64,000 bases of DNA from Limnanthes douglasii subsp. nivea (GCA_036936605.1 JAUPFV010000001.1:120846771-120910770), one strand, 5' to 3'. Shown: positions 35,267 through 50,595, counted from the first letter of the stretch. The notes: a model not told the origin generated them from the sequence alone. Program-made: numbers and translations.

Positions 35267-36074
35267 GGGTGGAGCTATTTCCTCCTTAAGATCTATTATT
35301 TCCTCCATTTCAAATTTTTAATAAAACACTAAACACTTGTTTTTATCTTCTTGCCCTTTATTTACTTTCTAATTTATAATTTGATGCCACTATCCACTAT
35401 CAAACCCTTATTACAATAAACACATCATTAAGATAAATTAAGCCAACATATATGATTTAACTTCTAAAATTAAACCCTAAAAAACATAAAAACTCAATTA
35501 TTTTTAAGATTAGTCACAAAATTACATGTTTTTTAAAAAGAAAACATGTAGTTCTGAATAACATGTTTTTTTAAAAACATATAATATTTTTAAAAAAACT
35601 CAATCAACAGACATTAATCAAACCACAAAAAAAACTATATTTTGAACTCAATTACAGGAAAGAACCAATTAAACCAGAAATCGATATTAAATAATTAAAC
35701 TCGATATGCAGGAACTCGATTACATTATGAACAAGTTTTTTTCAGCATATAAAATTCCTATAACTCATTATGCAAAAAAATCATAGATTTAAAAAGAGAT
35801 TTTATTGAATATGTCAACCCATATATTTAAAATAAAAATAAGATTAACAATAGATTTTTATTTTTGGAACTCCAGAAATTGTTTGATGATGAGGGTTTTT
35901 TAGGGTTAGAGGAGAAGAGGCGAAGGTGGATAGTTACCGGAGGATTTTGGATTTTTGATGTAAAATTATTACAAAGATAAATTAGGATTTTCTTTTATGG
36001 AGGAAATAACAAGATGGGATTTTTTAGAAATAATGGAGGAAATAATAAATTTTATAGAGGAAATAGCTTCACCC
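35267..36074. mobile_element. MULE-type MITE (copy 1)
   Basis: Long terminal inverted repeats (left GGGTGGAGCTATTTCCTCC, right reading GGGTGAAGCTATTTCCTC on minus) extend over about 50 bases. The flanking 9-mers ATTAACTTT (35258-35266) and ATTAAATTT (36075-36083) match at 8 of 9 positions, as expected for a Mutator-type duplication. It has no coding capacity. A related element is at 60686-62083. Confidence 0.75.
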
Positions 36075-36545
36075 ATTAAATTTTAACAAACATATTAAAA
36101 AAACGAAACGGACGTTATTACGGGTTGCGTTGTCACATTCTGTCTTAAATATAACGGGATCAGTTTCAAGCGAGATGAAACAAGACGTCCCATTTGACAT
36201 CCTAGCTCTAAAGTTAACTGGCTGTCCTAGCTCCAAAGTTAACAGCCGATATAATTTTGCGTCCCGACTTTAAATCGTTTTTGTTGTAAGCGTTTATCAT
36301 ATGTTGTACACAATTATCATCCTTTTTTTTAAGCAGCAAATGACTTTCAAACATGACAGTTTTGAACTAAACTCACATAACTCAAAAACAAATTGAGTAC
36401 GGCGAAATTCTGGCCCGACTAGATAACATTTTCCAAGCCATTTGGATCAGACAGTAATCTCGTATGCTATTTTAGATTTGATGCACCATATATTAGTAAT
36501 TTGACGTTTTATTTATAGAAATAAAAAACCTTAATGGTTCTGATA
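36075..36545. other. intergenic stretch downstream of EPSPS
   Basis: No gene was seen. CTAGCTC(T/C)AAAGTTAAC occurs twice in tandem near 36206-36245. The EPSPS polyadenylation region begins at the right edge. Confidence 0.45.
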
Positions 36546-36551
36546 TTTATT
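36546..36551 (-). terminator. EPSPS polyadenylation signal
   Basis: AATAAA on the minus strand lies about 145 bases after the EPSPS stop codon, inside a T-rich context. It is the best candidate for the near-upstream element. Confidence 0.45.
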
Positions 36552-36694
36552 GAGAAACAATTATCAAACTTCATTGATACAATCATAAAGTACAGTCTAA
36601 AGGACAACAAAAGCCGAGCACAGAAGTTATCACTCTGATGGTACAAATCTCGTTATCGGTCCATCATATAATAAATGTAAACACAATTGTTTGA

Positions 36695-40302
<3,608 letters not shown>

Positions 40303-40457
40303 CTCTCTCTATCTCTAGAACTCGGATGAGTCGATCCTTGAAAACGTGGTATATTTTGGTGTAATGATTGATTAATGTAATTGTTGTATTTTGTAGTAGT
40401 TGAAATCTCACCAACCAAAAGCTTCAATGGCTGGCTGCTGAAGCCGCCGGAGAAATA

Positions 40458-40465
40458 TATTTATA
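40458..40465 (-). promoter_or_regulatory. EPSPS TATA box
   Basis: The minus strand reads ATATAAATATATTTC, 156 bases upstream of the ATG. This would start transcription near 40430 and give a 5' leader of about 125 bases. No ATG occurs upstream in that leader as far as I can read. Confidence 0.6.
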
Positions 40466-40801
40466 TGTTTAAATACGAAAATAGCAACGACTGTACTTTT
40501 GGGTGTTTATGTAAATTTGGTCTCGTATTGGGGTTGTTTGGGTGTTGAATTTTGGGTTGGTGTAAGTGGAGGCTTGAAGATGCAACTTTTCATGTCTCTT
40601 CTTCACACCTACCCACTTTCTTACCAAATAAAAAACACTTAATAATTTAATAAAACATGTGTTACATCTAAAATATAGGAGATATGTTTTAATATTTTAG
40701 TGTAACATTTAAGTTTTCATTTTTCTTATCAACTATCATTGTTGATATTTGCTAGTTACTCCATCAGTGATCAAAGATAACAGATAAAAGGAGATTAGTG
40801 C
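40466..40801. other. EPSPS proximal promoter region
   Basis: This stretch lies between the EPSPS TATA box and the putative copia LTR. I see AT-rich sequence and no gene. No specific regulatory element can be supported by eye. Confidence 0.4.
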
Positions 40802-41086
40802 TGTTATATGAGAAACTAGAAGACATCGACATTTGGTTTTTCCCATTCAGGTCTTTTATTTTATTTTGAATGGGTAAGTCGGGAGGATTGGGATTTTTGA
40901 ATTTAAGGAATAAAATATTACAATATATATATAGTTTGTGAAAGGTATTTAAAGGATTTGATTCGGTCTTTCATATTAACTATCAAATTAATATTAAATA
41001 GTTTATGTATACTCTAACACAGTTTATGCCTTACTTGCAGTGTCTATTTGGGTTTTTGTCTTGATTCTCATCCTGACACTTTAACA
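40802..41086 (-). repeat. putative 3' LTR of a copia element upstream of EPSPS
   Basis: On minus the LTR starts TGTTAAAGTGTCAGG directly after the polypurine tract ACTTGAGGAGG (41087-41097) and is proposed to end ...CATATAACA at 40802. This gives TGTTA/TAACA ends like the other copia. The start is well supported by the tract; the end is inferred from the terminal match. It has the same orientation as EPSPS and lies about 340 bp upstream of its TATA box. Confidence 0.55.
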
Positions 41087-41097
41087 CCTCCTCAAGT

Positions 41098-42705
41098 TAG
41101 AGTATGAAGATTATGAATGCTCAATTTGCCAAACAAAAACTCAAACTGCTACTTTTCTAGTGCTTTGGTAAACATGTCTGCAAGCTGAGACTGAGTGAGC
41201 ATGTGAGATGCTCAAATAACCCCATCAAGTATCACATCCCATAGAAAATGACAATCTACTTCAATTTGCTTCGAACACTAATAGAACAATGGAGTGTGGG
41301 CAAGATGTAAAGTAGACTGACTATTACATAAAATTTCTATAGCCCCTCAATGTGAGACCCCAAAATCCTTGAGAAAACCGTGCAACCACTTCAACTCACA
41401 AGTCAATCCTGTCATAGACCGGTACTCTGCTTTAGCGGAAGACAATGCAATAATACATTGTTTCTTAGTCTTCCAAGAAACAGGGGAATCACTCAAGAAC
41501 ACCATCCAACCACCCATATTGCGTCGAGTATTAGGACAGCAAATCCAATCAGAGTTAGACCAGTCTGTTAGAGTGAGATTACAACTACTCGACAGGAGAA
41601 TTCTCTAACCCTGGCTCCCTTTCAGATAACAAACAACTCGTAATGCAGTCTGCCAGTGATCCTCCTGGGTTTCTGCATAAAATGAGATTAATTTTTTCTC
41701 TAGAAAAATATATATATGGTCGTGTAAACACCAGATAAATCAGTATCCTCACCAACCTGCGGTACGCGGACCCGTCAGTGAGTAGCACTGACTCGATCTT
41801 GCCAAGCTGGTGGTTTTGCTCCATTATAAACAGTGCAGGCTTGCTACCAAGTAAACATGTCTCAAAAATAATGTCCAGAGTATATTTACGTTGGCATCGA
41901 AAGATACCCGCGGGACTCCGTGCTACTTCAACTCCAAGAAAATATTTGAGATAACATAAGTCCTTCATATGAAATCAAGTGCTCAAGTATTTATTAAACT
42001 CTGCCAATGCACCATGGTCATTCACATATATAATAAGATCGTCAACATACACCAAAACATGCATACAATAACCACTCATGGAATAAAAGATAAAGAATAA
42101 TCTAAACAGGACTCAACAAACTTGTACCTCTTTAGTGCAACCTCTAACTTGGCAAATGAACACTGAGGTGCCCGCTTTAGTCCATACAAGTATTTGCGAA
42201 GGCGACAGACCTGCCATTCACGCCCTCTTTCAAAACCTGAAAGAATTTTCATGTAAACCTCCACATTCAGATCACCGTGTAGAAAGGCATTGTGTATATC
42301 CATATCTGATGTACCTCCCAATTCTGAGCTACTGGAACCGCTAAGAAAAGACGTACAATAATCATATTGGCAACAGGGGCAAAGGTCTCTGTATAATCAA
42401 CCCTTTCTACTTGGTGATTACCAAACACAACCAAACGAGCTTTGAGGCGCTCTACTCTCCCATCGACATGATAGTTAATTTTCTAAATCCACAGACTCCC
42501 CAAAGCTTTCTTCCCTGGAGGTAAATGAGAAAAGGTTCAAGTATGATTACCCTCTAATGCATGAATCTCATGTTGCATTGTCTTTCTCTCCAGTCATGGT
42601 GCTGCATAGCCTCTCTGAATTACTTAGGCTCATCCCAAAGGTAATAGTTATATGAAAAGAGCGGTGTACCAACAAAAAACGATAACTGTCTATATAATGA
42701 GTGAG
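41098..42705 (-). pseudogene. second copia element: RT and RNase H part
   Basis: The minus strand carries the RT start (LERKTMQHEIHALEGNHT near 42570, then METFAPVAN-like and MDIHNAFLHGDLNVEVYM at about 42290). CRLRKYLYGLKRAPQCSF is next at about 42190. The catalytic-motif region follows at about 42040 (VYVDDLII-like, in a shifted frame). DLCYLKYFLGVEVARSPAGI lies at 41900-41965. RNase H pieces (VSWKTKKQCIIALSSAKAEY at about 41440, DMFTKAL at about 41160) finish the protein. There are several stops and shifts. The upstream integrase part lies at 55009-56520, beyond gypsy T3, which has split the copia element. Confidence 0.75.
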
Positions 42706-42710
42706 ACGAT

Positions 42711-42951
42711 TGATGTGGAACGAATCTGATTCTTAGAGAGAAGTGGTGAAAAGTAACTTTAAGAGAGAGAAAATCAAGAAGTAGAAAGAAATTCAATTAG
42801 AAGTTAGCATTTCTTTCATATAAGCCTTGGCCGTTATATATAGACGCAACGACTTAAGTTCAACAGAGTTTGTCCCTCACACAACTATATAACTTATCAC
42901 ACAAAGTCTTATTGATTATATTTTGAACCTCAATATTATATTTCCTTATTA
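42711..42951 (-). repeat. T3 3' LTR
   Basis: It matches 54714-55008 over its length except for a missing central block. The purine-rich AACTAAGGGGCTACT (minus) abuts its right side, which identifies it as the 3' LTR. Confidence 0.8.
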
Positions 42952-43324
42952 GTAGCCCCTTAGTTCTTATGAAAGCCCATGAATAAGAACTAATTGTCAT
43001 CAGAAATAATTAGTAGTGAAGAAAAATTTATTCAGCCATAATTCGAACTGCTTCGAGTTTACTGTCCCCATATTTTTGGCAAAATCTTGTCCTCGAATTG
43101 ATGCATTTTTTTGTCAAAGCTTTGGATGTTTTCATATAGAGAGATTTTCTTCTAATGGTCATAAACATTCAAAGTGAAAATCGAATAGGTGATGATACCT
43201 TAGGCACTAAGTCTGCCACTAGGTCTATCATATAACAGGTTTCAAATTCTCATTTACGCAAATGTTTGGAATTCTACCCAATTACCTTTTTATCTCTACC
43301 ACTTCACTCTCCCTTAGCTTTTCC

Positions 43325-43334
43325 TATGAATAAC
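43325..43334 (+). promoter_or_regulatory. decayed TATA-like box of the T3 antisense gene
   Basis: CTATGAATAACTTT lies about 155 bases upstream of the ATG and parallels CTATAAATACTTCC of the left-edge gene. An AGAGAGAGATAG stretch follows, as there. Confidence 0.4.
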
Positions 43335-43486
43335 TTTTTGTGCCTCATTTTGCTTCATAACACATTTTTAGAGAGAGATAGTTAGTTTGTTCTTGAGATT
43401 TCTTAACTACTTTCATTTGAGTCTTCAACCTTTAAGCTACCTTTGTCGGAAAACACAAATCTACCTCCCATCATATAAGTGTGTTC

Positions 43487-46147
43487 ATGAGAAAACATCC
43501 AAAATTCAAAAAGCCCAGAGAAAAAAAAACTAGAAATTCAACCTCCCCTGATAAACAGAAACCTTACTTCAGAACATACGACTACTTCTGCATAAGTGAA
43601 AGGGTAGATAAACACAGAGCAGTTGGATTAATAAGAAAAGCTCCTCAATTTTCTATAGAGACGACATATTATGGTAACTTTAATCCAAGCCGAACTCCTC
43701 ATGCCTTATCAAATTCATCTATTCGAGAAGAAAGTTAATCGTCAAAAACTCAAACGCCAAACACGCCTTAAATTTCACCATCGCTAAGTAGATCATCACC
43801 TTGAATCCCTTATGCAAATTCAACTCCTCGAATCAACCGTAAAGTAACCTAAACCACATCTATTTCAAGAAGATCAGGAAAAAAATCCGTCTTCACTTAG
43901 CTTTGAATCCCCTCGACAACTACGCAAGGAAACCCCTTCAGTTCATTCAAAAGTACTTTCTCAAACCCTTAAAATAAAAACCTTCATCGTTATAGGAGAC
44001 GAAGCTTACCATACTCTGAATCCTACAGTATCTTCTCCTCCCCTGAGGGAAGTTGTTAAGACAACTACAACGTCTCAACAAAATCCCTCAAACACTGCTA
44101 ATAGAAAATCAACCTCGAATCCAAACCCACCTCAACTTATAGATGAGGCATCCGAGGAGGAAGCTGACTCTGAAGCTACGCAATCGATCATTGAAGCTGA
44201 TACAGAGGATGATGGTTTGAAAGAAACTGATAGTGAAATGGTTAAGGGTGTTACAAAGACAAAATCACCTAGGAGAAGAAAAAAGAAAGCTCTTGTTGAA
44301 CTCTCTGAAGAACTAGCTACTTCAATAGGTGGGAACCTGAGGTCACTCAATCCAAAGTATATATTAACACTAAAAATATGTCATATATTTATTATCTAGA
44401 GTCTCAGACTGCTTCCTTAAAAAAGCAATGGGGAATGCCAAATAACATTGTGCTTCGACTTCTGAAAGAATGAGAGACTCCACTTGACTGTGGAAAGGAT
44501 GAGTTGGTGGTGTACCCATTGATAATCAACTAGGGTCTTCGGTTTCCGTTAGACCAAATGATTTTTGAATATTTTGACCTCATCGGTCTCTGTTCTACGC
44601 AAGCCACTCTCAACCAATAGTTCACCCTTCTATCAATTATCATGGCTTCCAGGCTTGCCCAAATTCCTCTTTGCATCCGAGATTTCATTACCCTGACCAA
44701 ACTTTCAAAGGGTCCTGTTATGCCCTTCTACTATCTCACACTTGACGATGATCTCAAGATAGTCGATGACCTACTCGAGGACGACAAGTTTTGGAAGGAA
44801 AAAATTGTCTTTGTTTCAGGGGCCTAGGAAAATGGAAAGGAAATATATGAGGTGAACCCATCAAGACTCAACCTTGTCTGGAAGAGTAACATTAATTTTC
44901 TTCTCTTTTTGTTGTTATTTTGAATTATCTTGTTTTACTCTTTGGCTTATTTTTTATTGTTTCCCAGAAATTCTGAGGCGTTATAAGATTCGTCAAAACG
45001 ATGCTAAGGACATTTTTTCCAAGTTGGCAACATAGGCGGAAAAAAAACCCACTTAGCTTTAATGCCTATTAATTTTATCAACAGCTACTTCTGGCGAATC
45101 ACACTGGTGCTGACTTCCCAAAAGATCTGATGAAGCCCCCAAACCCAATTCTGGTTGTGAAGAGATTAGTGGCGCCTGATGGTAAAGTGCTTCTTCTACT
45201 TCAGAATAGGTTAGAAACCCATCTTCCCTCCAAAAAGAAAGGGAAAAAAGATTAAAAAAATCGGCTAGCACATCTGGTGCTAGCTCTTTAAAGGTTCTGA
45301 TGACGCAACCAAAAGAAAAGAGGAAAGAAATAGACTAAGGCCTTCCTACTATTGAAAATAAGGATAAGGTTGAGCCTTCCCAAAAGAAAAAAGACTACTA
45401 TTTTGAAGAAAAAGAAGAGCACATCCAAGACACCACTACAAAAGAGGCAAAAAATAAAATTGAACAGACCCCACAAGAAATGTTGCCTTCCGAAACTGAC
45501 GAAGTCATTGTGGTGGAGGATCAACAAAGAGAAACTGGAGAAAATAATGATCAATGAGATATTACAAAAGATAATAACCGAGGAGATGAGCCCTTTGGTC
45601 CTGATATTTTTATCAACATCGATCAGTCTCGAGAGCTTGACATAGATAAAGATCCATACGTCCAAGGTATTCAGGACCAACTACAACATTATGGTGAAAG
45701 ATCTGCTTTTGTTCTTCCCGAAGTAACCTAATCAGAGATCTCTTTATCATCGTCTACCTCTGCTCTCATGCCATACATTAGACTAGTATTCATACCTGCT
45801 GATGATCCATCTGAAACGTTGCATTTGCTCTCCAACCATTTACCAACCTTGGCGCCGCAGCACAAAATTTATGCCAAGAATTTGAATCTTCCCGAAACCA
45901 CTTGGAGAATATGGCGAAGGAAATGGTTCGTCAAAATAAAATTGTTGTTGTTGAAAAAGAATGTGGGAAGGACATGTTAGCCGTCATTCAAAATGTAGAA
46001 GAGCAAAGAACTGTTAACCTTCTTCGTGAAATTTATGCCTCATTTCTAAAAGCTGACCTTTCAAACTTCTGGGAGCTGATTCCTATTAAAAATCGCCCAA
46101 GTGAAGCTTTTGATCATGTACCTAGCTTTTCATCCGAAGAAGAGTAA
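43487..46147 (+). pseudogene. T3 antisense accessory gene
   Basis: This gene runs opposite to T3 pol, between integrase and the 3' LTR. The N-terminus (ATG 43487) has FCISERVDKHRAVGLI, comparable to LFISQNFEEKLVVGTYV of the left-edge gene. A basic run (SPRRRKKKALVEL, about 44270) precedes the conserved globular block at 44370-44830. Its landmarks are WGMPNN, ETPL, ELVVYP, GLRFPLD, IMASRLAQIP and DDLLEDDKFWKEKIVFVS, then Trp-Glu. A candidate 82-base intron (44886-44967, GTAACA to TTCCCAG) follows. The C-terminal half has Lys/Glu-rich segments and ends in an acidic tail (FSSEEE) at 46147. Several stops and shifts are present. Function is unknown. Basic and acidic regions plus a coiled-coil-like stretch would fit a nuclear DNA- or chromatin-associated role, which is only inference. 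Confidence 0.65.
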
Positions 46148-46360
46148 CCATAAATAACTGCATCTGAACAAGGGGAATCCTCCGAAGAAAACTCCAAGGA
46201 CAAATAACTTCACTCTTGTTTTGTACTTGTCATCCAACCATTATAGGGTGATTCGATTTTGTGTACCATCGGATTATCATTAATGCAAAAGGATTTTGTT
46301 TCTCTCATGCTTTCATTATGTCTATATATATAATTTTATAAAACAAGGCATGTTTACCTC

Positions 46361-46470
46361 GAAATATTATAGTGCGTTTGAATAACGTAGCACTTTGAAT
46401 ATTATAGTGCATTTAAAGAACGTAGCACTTCGAATAATATAGTGCATTTAAAAACGTAGCACTTCGAATA
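46361..46470. repeat. 35-bp tandem repeat in the T3 3' region
   Basis: Three units start at about 46361, 46397 and 46432, with core GAATATTATAGTGCATTTAA followed by AACGTAGCACTTC. They lie between integrase and the end of the antisense gene. Confidence 0.8.
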
Positions 46471-46662
46471 TGGTTGTTTCTTCAAAATGTGTTTAATAAA
46501 CATATAACACTTTGGAATAATTACTCTTGGTCAACTTCAAAGATGATCAATCTTTGACTGGTTACAAAAATAATTTTAATAATTATAATTAAACAAACAT
46601 TGGCCAAAGAATACTTTTATTTATAACATTAGATATTCGTATAACACCTCATTAAAACCTTA

Positions 46663-47860
46663 TTAGGCTAACAGGATAGGAACGAGTGTTCCAATTATAC
46701 AAAAACAATTCAAGAGAAAAAATGACTCCCAATACAATTTTAGATGTTGTATATTCCAAGGATGTTGAAACATCCTTCCCTGCTCATCACAAAGGCGATA
46801 AGAACACGTTTTTATTCTTTCTACTACCATATAAGGTCCTTTCCAATTCGGGGCCATCTTTCTGAGGCACTTATCCTTTGTATGGAGGAATATTTTTCTT
46901 AAAATTTATCACCAACTTTGAAATGCCTCATTTTTACCTTCGAATTATACCTGATTCGCATAAGAGTTTGATAATGTATCATATTCAAATGTGCTCTAAC
47001 TCTTTTTTTTCTCGATCATGTCAAAATCTGCTATTTTTTCTTCATCATTAAGGTCCTCGGAATATTAAGTACTCTATAAGAAGGTAACGTAGATTCTGCA
47101 TGACTAATAGCATCCATATCATACACCAAGGCAAAAAGAGTTTTTTTAGTATCCGTCACCTCCACCTGACCATTTTCTTGGGGATGAAAAGGTGTTGAAA
47201 AACACTGTGTAATTCCTCTCGAAGCACAAAAAGAAGCCATTTCTCCATTGTTAAATTGAGGACCGTTATCCGTGGTAATTTTTTGAGGTACCCCAAAGCG
47301 GTAAACAATAAACTTAATAACATCATTAGATTTTGTTTTAGACAATAGTTCATCCTTTACCCACTTAGAAAAATAGTTCACCGCCACAATAATCATCTCG
47401 CGTCCTCCAGAAGCCATAGGAAATGGTCCTACTAAATATATTTCCCATCTGTCAAAAGGGACGGCTTCGGTAATGGACATGAGCGGAACTGCAGGTTTGT
47501 GAATAGAATTGACGAATCGTTGACAAATATCACAACCTCGAACTAAATTCTTAGCGTCGTTCATAATCGAAGGCCAATAATACCCTGCCAACAAAACCCG
47601 ACGTGGCAATGCTTTGAACCCACAATGTGTTTTAATCCCTCCCCATCATGTAATTCTGACAGAATTTCATGTGACTCTTGTTTATTCAAGAAACACAATA
47701 ATGGCCTACTCAACGCTTTCTTGTATAAAACCCCATCTAACACAATATAACTATGTATTTTACCATTCAACCTCTTAGCCAATCGTACATCTTGAGGCAA
47801 CATACCTCTTAACAAGAAGTTCAGGATATTAGTCCTCCAATCACTTTGTATTGCATCTGG
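46663..47860 (-). pseudogene. T3 integrase
   Basis: The N-terminal zinc-finger region ends YYWPSIMNDAKNLV..C..CQ (about 47540-47600). The catalytic core follows. The first Asp position, normally W-x-x-D-x-x-GPFP, reads WEIYLVGPFP, so the Asp is Tyr. The second Asp is intact (ITTDNGPQF). The Glu is present in HPQENGQVEV. The C-terminal domain carries PNWKGPYMVVERIKTCSYRL (46790-46857). With one catalytic acid gone and a frame change near 47040-47600, the enzyme should be inactive. It would have inserted T3 cDNA into the genome. Confidence 0.8.
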
Positions 47861-47875
47861 TGTGACAAAAACTTA

Positions 47876-48690
47876 TTATGCATGTTTATATTGATTTGAT
47901 CGGGTTATAATCAAATGAATCTCTTGTAATAAAATCCAAGAATATTTTTCTATGTAAGCCACGGTTGCCAAAGAATCAGCAAATGTGTTGTGTCTTTGGC
48001 TAATATGCTCTACAGTAACATGGTCAAACAGAAGAGTTAAATTTCGAAGCTCTCGAAGGTACAAAATTAAGTGATTCTTTTTAGCTTCAGAAACACCGAC
48101 CCCCTGATTTTCTACTAATTGAGAATATGTTTCTAAACGAACTGAAGTTTCCCAACAAATGCTCGCAAGCCTTAAACCAGCCAATGCAGCTTCATATTCA
48201 GTTTCATTATTCGATGCATGAAAACTAAATGTAATGGCTTTAAACATTGTCTTCACAAATAAAGCAATCAGTTGAACTCCTGCACTACATCCTAAAATGC
48301 TAGAACCTTCATCAGTTCGAACTATCCACATTGAACTGCTTGGCAAGACCTCCTTATTTATTTCTTCCTCTAATCTACTTGAATGGAATTCAACAAGAAA
48401 ATCAGATAAGGCTTGGGCCTTGGTAGTCGTCGGAGGAGAAAATATGATATCAAAGTCTCCTAGTTCCACTAACCATTTGGTCATCCTCTCCAAAATATCA
48501 GGGCGCTGTAAAACATTTTTTGACGGGAACAAAGTTCGAACCTCAACAGTGTGAGCTTGAAAATGGTGGTGCATCTTCACGGCAGCCACTACTAAAGCCA
48601 AAGCCAATTTTTCGAGCATCAAATACCTTTTATCTGGTGCCACTAAACTCTTGCTGACATAATACACTAGTTTCATATTTCATAAATATT
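47876..48690 (-). pseudogene. T3 RNase H regions
   Basis: The 266-codon frame starts YYVSKSLVAPDKRYLMLEKL, the RT-linked RNase H. It continues with KWLVELGDFDIIFSPP and the second Tat-type RNase H, where TDEGSS replaces the usual VDGSS. FSFHASNNETEYEAALAGLR (a catalytic Glu region) and HNTFADSLATVA come next. It is open over its whole length, the best-preserved part of T3. A second RNase H copy is characteristic of the Tat lineage. Confidence 0.8.
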
Positions 48691-48699
48691 CACTTATAA

Positions 48700-49640
48700 A
48701 ATAACACTTATTGTGAAATCTGATACTGCAATATACAAGAAGAGTTAGTTCTCCGATTCAAGGCTTGGACAGTATCTCTGGTGATGATAATAATTCCTTA
48801 ATGCTTGAAATTGCTGCTTCACATTCCGAGGTCCCCTCAAATTCCTTTGGTCTTTCGAACACTTTGAAAAAAGGGAAACATTTGTTAGAAAATATATAAA
48901 TGAATATGTTAAGAGCTGTACTTTTTTGATAGTTCAAGGCGATGTCATTGATACCAAATACTTTAACTGCTCTGGATCAGCCTCTATCCCATTTTCACTA
49001 ATAAAATACTCTAAGAATTTTCCTGACCAAACTCCAAAAGTACACTTCTCAGGATTTAGCTTCAATCTGATAGCTCTTAAATTCAAAAAAGTCTTCTTTA
49101 AATCCTCAAAAAGCATCTCATCTGCTAAACTCTTGACCAACATGTCATCAATATATACCTCTATGTTTTTTTCCAATCTGAGAAGCAAAAGCTTTATTCA
49201 TTAACCTCTAATACATTGCTCCAGCATTCTTTAATCCAAAAGGTATAACCCTATAACAATGTAAGCCTCGGTCCATGATAAAAGTGGTGCTCTCTTGATC
49301 TTTTAGATCCATTTATATTTTATTATACCATGCAAAAGCATCCATAAAAGACAAAATTTTATTTCCCGAAGTAGAATCAATTAGTTTATTCGAGGAACTA
49401 GAATTGGATCCTTAGGACAAGCGTGATTCAAATATATAAAGTCAACACATATCCTTCCTTTCCCATTCTTCTTTTTAACCACCACTGGATTTGCTGTCCA
49501 TAAAGGATATTGTGACTTCCTTATATGTCTGATCCTTAACAAATGATCCACCTTAGTGACAATGTCCTCTGATTTCTCAAAAGAAAAAAACACGTCTTTT
49601 TTGGATAACGGTTTTGATCTTCGGATTAACTGCTAGGTTG
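48700..49640 (-). pseudogene. T3 reverse transcriptase
   Basis: The pieces in order are IRHIRKSQYPLWTANPVVVK and CVDFIYLNHACPKDPILVPR (49381-49593). The catalytic motif VYIDDMLVKS is at about 49130-49160, with both Asp intact. LKLNPEKCTFGVWSGKF lies at 49010-49070. The frames are offset at about 49190-49380, so no single open frame covers the domain. It is homologous to the T1 and T2 copies but much less worn. Confidence 0.8.
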
Positions 49641-49902
49641 TGACATATTACCTCAATTGGGACTGCCACCACATCTTTCGTTTTCCAAGCGAAAACATCC
49701 AAATTGTGAAACAAAAGTTGTAATAGTTGTTTTCGTAGAGCTAGGGTCATTAAGGTTCATATTCGAAGTATCTTCCCATTTGGGAAAGTATACTCTTTTA
49801 TACTTTCACTTACCTGTTAAAGAACTCGGGGTTTCCCTTGGATCATCAACTCCCCTCCTCTACTTCCGAGGTCAACCCCCTGATTGTTATTCAGTCATTT
49901 TA

Positions 49903-50595
49903 TCACCACTTCTTGACCTTTAGATCCGAAGAGTTGTGGCATAAAATTCTCTGGAAACTTTTTGGGTCATTTCGGACAACCCCCATGCGGTCTTTGAGGA
50001 CATACTTCAAACATTGGTGGACTATAGATACAACCGCATACATCCTCAAAAGCCAAGATCTCTTGAAAATGTCATTATAGCTAGTTGGACAATCCACCAC
50101 CATCAACAATACTTGAACCTTATTTATAAAAGGTCCTCTTCCCAAACATACTTCTCCATCGAATTCCCCAATCACTTAATTTGTCACTCATGTGAATCCA
50201 ATTATAGTACGGTCTGACAAAGAATTTCATGGAGGATTACGCATTCTATCATATGTTGTTTTAAAAAGAACATTAACATAGCTTTTCGTGTCTATTAGAA
50301 TGCATCGGATTTTAACACTTGATATTTATGCTCCGATAACTTCTGCATCTTTATGAGGACTTGCAGTACCTCTCAGATCATCCTCATCGAAAAGAATAAA
50401 ATGAACATCTTTATTGTCATACAAGTGATTAGACATCCATCATTCAATTTGAGTAGCTAAACTTACCACATGCCTATTTCTAGAGCTATCTGTGTTTCCA
50501 GCCATTGTATCCCCTTCGAAGATAGCCAAGGATTCAAATATTCTCACAAACTTCGAACTCGGCTTTGTTTCACTGGTTATCCACTGCCATAAAAA
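49903..50595 (-). pseudogene. T3 protease and gag-pol connector
   Basis: The 90-codon frame 49903-50175 contains FINKVQVLLMVVDCPTSYND and then WLLRMYAVVSIVHQCLKYV. This is the Tat region between protease and RT (usually FLVVDxxSxYNxIL...STxHxxLKF). The protease Asp motif itself is not clear in the damaged sequence at 50180-50595. Confidence 0.5.

Noticed and set aside
45288..45680. A 130-codon minus-strand frame rich in Phe and Leu, resembling a membrane protein
   Set aside because: It is the complement of the Lys-rich part of the T3 antisense gene (TTT/CTT opposite AAA/AAG), with no independent support.
46361..46470. A CRISPR-like array of short direct repeats
   Set aside because: The repeats are contiguous 35-bp units without unique spacers, in a plant retrotransposon. 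It is an ordinary tandem repeat.
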